From the NCBI RefSeq assembly GCF_001625305.1, contig NW_017804442.1, positions 931,226-995,225 on the forward strand: DNA of 64,000 nucleotides. Reading direction: 5' to 3'. The notes under the pieces are model-generated. The model saw only the letters and a list, made by a program, of their open reading frames with translations. It was not told where the DNA came from and searched no databases. The DNA is from Branchiostoma belcheri. Lineage: Eukaryota; Chordata; Leptocardii; Amphioxiformes; Branchiostomatidae. Below are positions 44,868 to 56,800 of the stretch, piece by piece (position 1 is the stretch's first letter; each line of letters begins with the position of its first letter). The position numbers and the translations under genes were made by a program.

Positions 44868-47800
44868 CTGCAAAAGAAAAACATAGTGCAAACTTAACAT
44901 AAGTATTAAAAACGCCAACAATGTTACAAAATTGCAGAAAAACCCAAGTGGCAGTCAGTACACGTATTTGGCATAACTGTAACAGACATGCAGCAAATGT
45001 AAGTTGTTACTAAGTAACTTTTTACAGCACAGTAGTTACTGTTATGATCAGTTTAAATCGACTCCTCCCTTAGCCCTGCCCATTTCCCAATAGGGGCAAT
45101 GGAAGTAAAACTGAACTTCCCAAGGCAAATTGGGTAGTACAAAGTGTGACACACAGAGAAAAGAAATTGTTTCTACTGATCCGTTTGAATTTTAAGTTTA
45201 TTTCTTGTAGTCTCCATCAGACTCCATCGCAGGCTGAATAAATACTAGAAATCGGCCTAAAAGAAGTTAGCGGGCCAGGGGAGTTGGTCGGCTATAGAGG
45301 ACAATGCTAAATTCGTTTTGTGGTCGATTTCTACTATTTCATCAGCTCACAATGCAGTTTGGTGGAGAATATATTTCTCGCCTGAGATGCAACAAGCAAT
45401 GACGATACAACTCTTTGATTATAAGAACCTACCGATATCTGGGAATTCCCTCTTCAACCCATCCACGACGCTCTGCAGCTCTGCCTTCGACAGAGCCTCC
45501 ATCAGGACCTCTATGGTAGCGGCGTCTCCCTTCTTCTTCTTCCATTCCTGCAGCATGTCCATACAGCGGGACTTGTCGTCGGGGTTTCTGCCGGCGATGT
45601 TACTGTAGGTAGCCCAGTTGAGTCCAAGCGTAATGGCCAAATCCTTCCAGTCTGTGCTCACTTCTTCCTTGGTGAAATAGAAAAACTTCTCGACGTCTGC
45701 AAGAGAAGGTTGAACAAGGCTAATTTGGACATACACCGTCCCAATTCTTTCTCAACATTTTACTACGGCCTTTAATATACCATTAGATATTTTCTTACAA
45801 CATGTATAAGACGTTAAATACGTTTTGCATATATTATGCAAGTACTCATGAATTAAAATTTATTGTAAATCATTGTATTATAAGACCAACTTGGAAAACT
45901 ATAGTACAGTACTACAAATAATATATGCAAAGCGTACTTTATAAGTAATAATCTGTTGAATCGTATTACCTTTCAAACTTTTGCTACCTTCAGCTTCCCT
46001 TGGTATCTGTATAAAGAATAAATGTTATTCCATCTCTTGCAAAAGACATTGCAAAAGACGTTGGCGTTATCAATACTTACTTATGATTTTATGAACATTG
46101 AAACACCTGAATGGGTAATAAGGACTGTTGAAAAAGAATGCTGGTCTTTCTTGTGGAATGGAAAGAAGGATAAAATTAGTAGAAAGTGTATGATAGGAGA
46201 ATACTGTGAAGGAGGTATACAAATGGTGGACCTGAGATCTCAGATACAGGGCTTTCTAGCCAGTTGGGTAAAAAGACTTTGTCAGGGGCCAAATGCCCAA
46301 TGGAAACTTATTGCTAGGGTTTATTTAAATGAGTGTGGTAAAGATGACATGTTGTTTAGGATGAACTTTTGTTTGAGAAAATGATTGTCCAGAACTTCCT
46401 ACTACTAGTATGCCAACTTTTTACAAGAATGTTATACTAGCTTGGCACTCAGCAGGTGGAGGTGTGAAACAGGAACCACAAACTATCAGTGAAATAATGA
46501 ATGAAATAATATGGGGTAACCAATACGTTACACTTGACAATAGAACATTATACTATAAAAACTGGATTAAATCAGGTATCGTAAAAATTCAAGATGTCTT
46601 CCTACAAGGCAAGTTTATTACGGCACAGAATTTGTTAGTAAAGTTGAATGACACCAGGAACTTTCTGGCAGAACATAATAATCTTTGTATGGCTATCCCA
46701 AAACATTGGAAAATGTCTTTGAGTGTGATGAGTAAATATGAGAAACAACAGTGTTTGGGAACAAAGCAACTTGGAATTTTTAATACTACTTTTGTTCCTT
46801 TAGAGAAATTGACATCCAAGATATTATGCAATAAGATAAAAGCAAAAGAAACAAGACAAAGTAAATGTATTGATGACTGGAGTGAAACACTTGATGTTAC
46901 AAATTTGGATAAGAAATTGTTATGGAAAAATTTAGTATTAAATATTAAAGAAAACAAATTGAAAGAATTCAATTTCAAGCAATTTCTTCCATGTAAAGTG
47001 AAACTGAACAAATGGCAAATTAGGAATCAAGCAGGTGAAGTATATAGTCCAATGTGCACACTATGTAATGTTAAGGAAACCTACATCCATATGTTTGTTA
47101 ATTGCAAAAGGTTGGGGAGCTACTGGCAAAATGTTGAAAATAGATTGACCATTTATCATGGCACTAGAATTAGAGTCAATTCCGCGTCACCGAGTGGGTT
47201 GTTATTGTCATTATTTAGAAATGTTTTGAATTCTTTGTAATTGTTTGTCTAAGAAATTTCATAATTTGGAAATATTTTGAACATCTTGTCAATATTCTAA
47301 ATAATTCCCTGGTTTTCTAAAACGTTTGAAATATTCCTGATGTGGATTATGACATTTCCAATAGTTTCTAAATATTTCTAACAGCACTCTACCATTTTTT
47401 ACCATTATTTCGAATTATTTCTAACATTTTGTAAATAGGTCAGTGGGATGGGAAGGAAGTAATTCACACATCCCTGTGAAGTACAGGGCAGACTGCCTGG
47501 GTGTCAGGCATTGATGCCTTACAACAAAAGAGCCACCAGTGTCCAGCAGTGAAATCTAAAAATATACAGAGGAAGACAGAAGAGTAGGATTAGCACCTAC
47601 TTTTATGGGGGCAATTACCCACATCTACCAGTTACTAACAATCCACACTGGAAGTATGTCGATGACATGAACCTGGGAGAAGTTAGGACTGTGTCAACCC
47701 CAACTAAACTTCAGACTGACCTTGACTCATTGGACACCTGGGCCGAAACGAACTCCATGTTACTTAACCCCAAAAAATGTAAAGCAATGTATTCTGCTTC

Positions 47801-50800
47801 ATGAGAACCCCCCCAGTAATGCACCCACTGACTCTCGGAGGTCAGCCACTTAGCATAGTTACACAAGCAAAGTTACTTGGTTTGCACATACGCTCTGACC
47901 TACGGTGGTCTGATCAAGTTGACGCCATGGTGTCCAAGGGCAGTAGAAGGTTATACTTATTAAGTAGGCTGCGTCGAGCTGGCCTCCCAAGCTCTGACCT
48001 TGTCACAGTGTATTGTGGGTATATTCGACCAATAGTTGAATATGCCACGCCCTGTTGGAATGCGGGGATCACAAGAAAACAATCTGACAGCATAGAAAGA
48101 ATCCAGAAAAGGGCCTGCAGAATCATACTGGGTAGAAGCTATCACTCGTATTCCGAGGCCCTGTTAACTCTTGACCTCCAACGTCTGTCTGAACGGAGAC
48201 TGACCCTGTGCCGGGCCTTTGCCCTTTCAGCCACTAGGTCTAGGCACGCCCCCTGGCTACCCCCAGTTAGTAACCACTCACACAACATGCAGCTAAGGCA
48301 AACACGGCGCTACAAACCACCCATTGGGACAAAAAGATATTTATGCAGTCCTGTCCCCACAATGCTGAACATACTGAATAACCTTGCCATACAGTAGATT
48401 TCATTTTATGTTGTTGCACATGTTGTAATTGTACTTTTTTATTATTGTCAGTTGTACCTAAGTAATTTGCCAACAGAAGTTGTATGATGTAATTTTAGCA
48501 TAAATGTGCATTATTCTAGCGCATAAGTGGTGTTTAATGCCTCTCAGGCACCTTTTATGTATATACATTATGTATTAGTCATGTGGTTCTTAAAAACTTG
48601 TAAAAGCTTCTCAATTCAGCCTTTGGCTGCAAAAAGCTTTTAACCTACTGTACTATGTATGTATGAAGTATGTGTTTCTGCAAATAAACCAGTCTATATG
48701 GTTATTTGTTTGAAATAGTTCTAAATATTTCGAATTGTGAAAGAAACACATGGGTAGTTCAAATTTATTCTAAAGAAAGAGATCTTTGTACAGTCACATT
48801 CAAAATGTTTCAGAAATATATAAATGAATTCAAATATATTCAAATTTTCATTTTCAAATTTTTGAAAAATTTAGAACTTTTGTTACTGGGGTATTCTTTT
48901 CTTCTAAATAATTCAAACGTATTAGAAACATGAAGAAAAAACCCACTCGGTGACGCGGAATGGACTCTAAGCTAAACAATTTGTCAATTTTTTTCGGAAT
49001 GGATCAAAATTTGGAAGTCTTAGATACAAATATCATTCTGGCGATCACTGTAGCTAAATTTGTCATTTACAAATCCTGGCTGGAATCTAAAGATAAGGAT
49101 AGCATTCAACACAACCTATTTTTTTTTCTTGTAACTGAGATGTCCTTTAGACATCTATAATTCTGTTCAGTGCATTGTATGTTGTGTATATGTGTATATT
49201 TTGTAAATATTTTGTGGCTTGGTCAATTAAGTTTTGAAAAAAAAAAGACATTGCAGAGTCATAAAGAACAGTGATTACAGAGGTGTACAGGTGAAGTTAT
49301 CACGCATGACACTAGTTACAATAAAGCATAATTGTTTTTTGCTTCAAATTGCTTTTAAAGTTATTTCATAAAGTATTTAGTGCTCTTTTTATGGCCAATG
49401 CTAATAATACGTTTACATAAATGCTGTTCTACCTGAGTCTCAAAAGGCACATGGATTGGGAGCTGGCACAGCGATGTTCGCTCATGGAGCTTATTGCCGG
49501 GTGGATGTTTGACTACTTCTCGTCCCTTCTGCACAAGATCTTCCAGGCCTCCTTCTTGTTTGTCCACTTCCTCTTTTTGGACTTTGACGCGTGGCAAGGC
49601 AAAGAATTCAGCGAATCCTCGACCATCTAGACTCTGTTGGTCTTTCGCCTTCAAAGCCATGATATGCATCTGAAGGCGGCTGCCTCTCTGACTGTGGAAT
49701 GTGATTTGCTGATTCGTGCTGCTTCCAAATGCTGGGATCGACACGTTTCCTAGCAGGGCCATTTCTACTACCTGTCCTTCGAATAGATCAATTGCTGAGT
49801 TGGTAGGCAGCGGGCCCTTGTACCCCTTTTGGAGTAGTGCTGAGTGCTTCTCTTCTGCATCTTCGGCTTTAGCGCACTCTACGACAAACCGGTTTGCGTC
49901 GTCCCCGCTCTGTAGCATGATGAACTGTACGGGACGGAGTTGAAGCCATCGGCAAAGGTTTAGGGGGATCGGTTCTAGCTCTGTGTCACCGGTGATGTCT
50001 GTGACAACGATTACAATCCACCTGGAAATATACAGTTATCTCTTTACTTAAGTTACAAATGAATTCTTATAGATGTTTATTTTTGACCGATTACGGAAAA
50101 AGTACTTACAATCCAAGTGATGTAACTCAACCTACTTTGAGTCGCCATTGTATATTCAACCAATACCGCATAAGAAACATACTCGGTATACAATGTGCGA
50201 CAATACTAGATTTTGTTATGTATTTCTCACAATCTGCTTAGTTTCTGATGTAGAAAAGACGATAAAAAATACCTGGCAAAATGGCTGACTTTAAACTCCA
50301 CAAATTCGAAAGACTCTTGCGGGTTAGTGTTCTCTGTTACATCCTTCCAGTCTTCTGTCCCCTCCTCACATGACATCACCCTCAGTTTGGTGGGCCTCTC
50401 ATGTTGGATGTCCATGTAGTGTTGTGGATGTGGGACTCGCACTGTGACCGGTTTGTGGATGCGGACGTCGGATTTTGACTCAGTGGTGACATTGACAATC
50501 GGGCTGGTGCCAACAAGGTTGCCGAAAGACTCATCCTTTGCTTTGGTGTCCTCAACTGCTCTTTTGGGAACTTCTTGTACCTACAGTTGAAATGAAAAAT
50601 CGTGTTTTATAAATTATAATGTCAGTAGAAGTACCAGATAAAGACTATCACATCACTGTACAAAATAATATAAATGAATTTAGAAGCAGAAAATAACAGA
50701 CTAATCATGATCATGATATGCATAATTTATCAGGCCTTTGACAGTGACCACCAGAATTTAAAAAAAAAATAGGTTGTTTTCAATTGTTTTGAAATCCAAC

Positions 50801-53800
50801 ATTTCATATAGTAAGTAATGTATGAGTATTGTTAGTGTGTTCTTTTCCGATTGAAGAAGAAGTATCACAGCATTTATCAATCGTATAGTTGACGATGAAG
50901 ATCCACCCACAGCTGCTAGAGTTAATTTTGCTGTTGGCATACAAGCAGACCCAGACCACGGCTAATGAATACCGGGGCATAATCGAAAACATAACCATCT
51001 TTTCGAAGTTAGTAAGAAACACTGTCGACTTAACAGATCCTTCTAACTTGGTAAAGCTGAAATCAGCCCTGACCTGTACTGTGACTTGTGTTGGTGTGTT
51101 CACAGTCTGTTCCGGGAAGCTGATTTGTACCGCAGGCTGCGTTGATGACGTCAGCTTAAACCCTTCTGTATGCACAGTAAACTTGTCCTGTTTAGGTTGA
51201 CTGATGACGGCAAAGATGGAGAAGTGGTCCACTGATACTGCGACTCTGTCTTCCCCCTGAAATGGGATAGGGTGGGTCCTTTCATTATCTATTTGGAAAA
51301 CACAATTTCCTATGAAAATATGTAAGTATTAAGTTTTGTTTTCGTGAGGAATTTCATGTTTGTCCACTTACTTTTTTACTGGTTTCAAGTTCCTTCCATT
51401 GTGACCTGTCCTCAGAGACCCACACGACAGTTTCCGTAGCGCCACTTGGCGATGCACAGTTGTACTGCATCTGCACAGTGACAGGTTTGCGGAAGGTTGT
51501 CCCGTGTGGACCCAGCTCTATGATGTCACTCACTAACATCTCTCCGTCCTTCAGGGGGAGGGTGACGTCATTGGGGTTGATGACCTGACAGGTGATTTCT
51601 GTTGCCATGGTAACGGCACCACGTGGTACAGAGACGGTGCAATACGCGGTTTGTAGTTTACCTCCTTCTGGACCCACTTTGAGCTTGTAGGTGAAAGGGC
51701 TGGGAGAGAACGTGACATTCCATCATACATCTTGCATAAAAAGGAATGTGTCTGTAGAATTACCTTATACAGTTTTAATGAGTTAATAATAGTATGTTAA
51801 TGTAGAGGTCATTTGCATAATTAATGAGGACATGTTGAAATGAAGTATGACAAAGGAGAGGAATTTGACAAGAAAAATATTTTCATTTGAATTTAGGAAA
51901 CCATAAATTAAACTAGATTATGCTAATTACGACCTTATTTCCATAGTCAATGAGACCAATAAAATACATTTACAAAAACTCATATATTTCATGGAGGTAT
52001 GAGATCTCCGAATACTTGTTGATATGTTAGTGCAGAACTAGAGTTCACCTACCGGCCGGCTTTCACTGCTGCAAAAAGCTCGAGAATCTTCTTCCTTCCC
52101 TCCAGGACGCGGTCTTTAAAGTACCAGTCTGTAGTGTCTGTCCTTGCCGCTATGTCCTCAGGAGTCTCGCCGTCCTACACAGAAAACAGCAGCCATTAAA
52201 CCAACTCATTCAATGTCATTTTAAAACAGATTTAGATAATTTCAGGAAATGGAATACAGAAATGACTGCCGAGGAAAAGAGAATTTGCTGTTCGTATGTA
52301 AATACCATTGTATTAGTAGAATGTATAGCCGCCCATTGGCTTAACACACCGGCTTCTGTCCTCTACATGCATATATGCACCTAAGTCTTCTTCGTACCTA
52401 AATCCCATTTATTGAAAAATAAGCGTTAGACCTTTTATTGTCCCTTTGAGACTGCGACATTTTTCAAGACATATCAGTATACGTTTGTAAAATTTTTGTT
52501 CAGAAATCTTGTTTTCTCGATCTGTAGATAAATGTGAATATTACAAGTACTAAATGATTATCTTATGTCATATATTGGACTAAGGTTAGAATGGAAAAAA
52601 AAATCAATACTGTATAATAATAATGCGTAATATAGCATTACACGTCGGATCCTGGGATCATGCCGGTAGTAAACATTAAGTAAACATCTCAATCATCGGC
52701 GGATCCAGGGCAGTCGATCACAAGTCAAGGGTAGTAAACATGATGTCTGATTTTATTCTTATATAGTAAAGAAGCTTGCCCATTATCCTATTGAGCCACA
52801 CAAACATGTCCATCACCTGTAGTAGGCAGCAACCCTTACCTCATTCCTACTGTCCACCTGTGCTCCAGCCTTCAGGAGGAGTTCAGCAACACCAACATGT
52901 CCTCCTGATGCTGCATAGTGAAGTGCTGTGTTTTCATACTATTGGGCAGGAACAGAGATGACATTACACGGTAAGAGAAGCCCGTCTACATGTACATTGA
53001 CATTGCCATAGTCAACAGCGTTATACACCATATTCTCAACATTCAAACATGCCCATCACCTGTAGAAAGCATCAAACCTTACCTCATTCCTACTGTCCAC
53101 CTGTGCTCCAGCCTTCAGGAGGAGTTCAGCAACACCAACATGTCCTCCTGAAGCTGCCTTGTGAAGTGACGTGTTTTCATACTATTGGGCAGGAACAGAG
53201 ATGACATTACATGGTAAGAAAAGCCAAAAAATCATAATAAACATTAAATATGCATGATAGCTTAGTCAAACAATCAAATATGTCCATCACCTGTAGAAAG
53301 CATCAACCCTTACCTCACCCCTACTGTCCACCTGTGCTCCAGCCTTCAGGAGGAGTTCAGCAACACCAACATGTCCTCCTGAAGCTGCATAGTGAAGTGC
53401 TGTTTTTTCATACTATTGGGCAGGAACAGAGATGACATTACACGGTAAGAGAAGCCTGTCTACATGTACATTGACATTGCCATAGTCAACAGCGTTATAC
53501 ACCATATTCTCAACATTCAAACATGCCCATCACCTGTAGAAAGCATCAAACCTTACCTTATCCCTACTGTCCACCTGTGCTCCAGCCTTCAGGAGGAGTT
53601 CAACAACACCAACATGTCGTACCCAAGCTGCCTTGTGAAGTGACGTGTTTTCATCCTGTGACAGTAGGAACAGAGATGACATTATATGGTAAGAAAAGCC
53701 CAAAAATCATAATAAACATTAAATATGCGTGATAGCTTAGTCAAACAATCAAATATGTCCATCACCTGTAGTAAGCATCAACCCTTACCCGATCCCTACT

Positions 53801-56800
53801 GTCCACCTGTGCTCCAGCCTTCAGGAGGAGTTCAGCAACACCAACATGTCCTCCTGAAGCTGCCTTGTGAAGTGACGTGTTTTCATACTATTTGGCAGGA
53901 ACAGAGATGACATTATATGGTAAGAAAAGCCAAAAAATCATAATAAACATTAAATATGCGTGATAGCTTAGTCAAACAATCAAATATGTCCATCACCTGT
54001 AGTAAGCATCAACCCTTACCGGACACCTACTGTCCACCTGTGCTCCAGCCTTCAGGAGGAGTTCAGTAACACCAACATGTCCTTCTGATGCTGCACGGTG
54101 AAGTGGCGTGTTTTTGTCCTGTGGCAGTGGGGACATTACATGATAAAATTAGAAGCCTGTACCCATTGTTCCATTCAACACTAAGTATGTTAGGCGTCAA
54201 ACACTCAAATTTGTCCATCATATGTAGTAAGCATAAACCCTTACCTTGTTCCTACTGTCCACCTGTGCTCCAGCCTTCAGGAGGAGTTCAGCAACACCAA
54301 CATGTCCTCCTGAAGCTGCCTTGTGGAGTGGCGTGGCTTCAAACTGTAATAGCAGGAACAGAGATGGCATTACAGCGGAAGAGAAGCATGTCCCCATCAT
54401 CCTATTAAACACTACTATATATGCCTGATATTAAACACTCAAACATGTCCATCACCTGTAGTAATCATCAACCCTTACCACATCCCTACTGTCCACCTGT
54501 GCTCCAGCCTTCAGGAGGAGTTCAGCAACACCAACATGTCCTTCGTCAGCTGCGTTGTGAAGTGACGTGTTTTCAAACTATGGGCAGGAACAGGGATGAC
54601 ATTACATGTTTAAAAATAGTCGGTCCCTATTGTCATAATAAACATAACAAATATACGAGACGCGTTAAACACTAAAAATGTTCGTCACCTGTAGTAATCA
54701 TCAACCCTTACCTCAGCCCTACTGTCCACCTGTGCTCCAGCCTTCAGGAGGAGTTCAGCAACACCAACATGTCCTCGTTCAGCTGCACGGTGAAGTGACG
54801 TGTGTCCATACTGTAACAGCAATTACAAGAACAGAGATGGTATTACGTATACATTTCAAGAGAACTAGAAGCCCATTTATTTTTCCCCATGAACACTTTT
54901 CAAATTTAATTGTTATCACTTCACATCATATTACTTCACCTTATTTATACTATATAATCCATAATGAGAAAGCCATATAGTGACAAACACTAAATATGTG
55001 TGGCGTTCAATGTTCAATAGCCTTTTTGTCTTCACACACCAAGTTCTCCTGTTCAGTAACAGATATCCTCACCTAGAGGAAACTGTGTGTCAGGTGGGGG
55101 AGTGACAACACACTTTGTCCTGTTCAGCATGTTATTTTTTTTTAACTTGGGAGAACTTAGAACTGCGTATCATGTGGAGCGACTATAGTATGTTAGTTCA
55201 GCTGACACCATTGAAGGGTGTTCTGAAACGTCAGACTCTGTGAACCTGATTACTTCTAACGAACATTCTAGCTTGAGCCAGGCCATGGAAGACAGCAGTG
55301 CAGGAACTTTGGGGCTGCCATTTTGACCCAAGGCCAGGGACTTCGCGTAAGTCAAGTAAGTCAAGTCTAACGATAGAAAAGAAAAAGGAGCCATGTATAT
55401 CTGGGCCCACGACAGACATCGGCTATATTAATCGACCTCCGTGACTTGTCTGTGATTCAACAAAGTGGTTCCTCCCTACTCACCGCGCTGTCATAGTTAA
55501 CATCCGCTCCCTGTCGGATCAGCTCCGTCACCTTCTCTTCATCTCCATCACCAGCTGCAAGACAGAGGTCCTGTAGAAAGCAGCATTCATCATCATAATG
55601 CAGCAAGAAAACAACCCGGAGGTAGAAAAAAGAAATATCACAATTCACCCTTCTACAAGTATCAAGTTTGTTTGATATCATTTTATACTTTTATACTATG
55701 GATATGGGGTCACTGGTATTATTTTAAGTATATTCCCTAAACGCAATGATAACAAACACCTCCAGTTTGCTTGATATTAACGTAGGCATGATTGTGCAAA
55801 CTTTTGCCAGCCACAAAGGAGAGGAAACAACGGAATTTCACATCGTTTAGATATGCGATGGGCTTTTGGAAGTGGCTGCTCAACACCTGTATTCATTATC
55901 AATTAACCCTATTCAGACGGGGGGGGGGGGGGGCTTTTGAGGTGCGCGCAAACTTTAATCTCGGATAAAGCCCGAACGGCTTAGCCGAACCGTCATAACT
56001 GTACATAACACTTGTTGTCATTAATTTTATTACTACATCATTCTCTGAAAATTTGGTGGCCCTACGATAAGTGGTTGTTGAGTTACAGGGGGCGGGCCTC
56101 AAAAGCGCCCCCCCCGGTCTGAGCATGCCCAAAATGCCCGGTCTGAATAGGGTTAAACAGCAATTCAGGTATTCAGACGTCCTCCCCAATGTTTGTTCTT
56201 CAAACAGGGCGACAGTTATAAAACTATAAAACTGTTCGAAACAGTTATAAACCTGTTGCAAATCACCAGGTGCGATATGGTTACCAGGCAAACAGTTGAT
56301 CAAACATCAGCAACAGACGTTCAACGTTTACAGACGCTGGGCCACGTACACCCAAAACCGTTGTTATATTATTATATTACTCATATTCAGATAGGGAACC
56401 AGCCAAGACGTTCATTCCATATCTGCCACGGTACCTGCTATATTACAATATCCTAACTGAACCTTCTTTACGTTACTTGGCCACAACTGACCACCAATGC
56501 AAGATAAACAAGTTGAAATACTACTACACAATGTAAGTAAAATAGTTAACCTTTTCACGTGCCCAATGGGACATCTTGCTTGACTTGAACCTTTCTCACG
56601 AAGGTTCGCGTCTCAAAAATCAATTAAAATGTCCATATAATTATCATATAAATAATCCAGTACCTGTTATATTACACAGTTCCCACCAATCAACTAAAGC
56701 TTTATGTTAGTTGGCCACTGATAAAAGACTGTATTGGAACACAACACACACAATACAAGTAAAAACAAAGAATTTACCGCTGCAAGTTCCCACTTGGCCT

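Larger units (their letters stand above)
46041..49255 (+). mobile_element. 5'-truncated L1/Tx1-type LINE insertion with target duplication
   Basis: AAAAGACATTGCA occurs at 46041-46053 and again at 49243-49255 after an oligo-A tail, a clear target-site duplication. The interior encodes the ORF2 C-terminal part: KCMIGEYCEGGIQMVDLRSQ, SWVKRLCQGPNAQWKL, then CTLCNVKETYIHMFVNC, and after the nested insert DSKLNNLSIFFGMDQNLEV. Stops and a frame change (46382-46410) show it is dead. It is split by the element at 47181-48959. Confidence 0.85.

Noticed and set aside
50804-51232. Retained-intron extension after the gene B exon at 51074 (VRADFSFTKLEGSVKSTVF)
   Set aside because: The exon ends at a GT matching the gene A donor at the same place, and the extension has no counterpart in A.
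52840-54810. CRISPR-like array
   Set aside because: Regular spacing is about 230 bp with 99-bp coding units and splice sites in an intron-rich animal genome; no CRISPR features.
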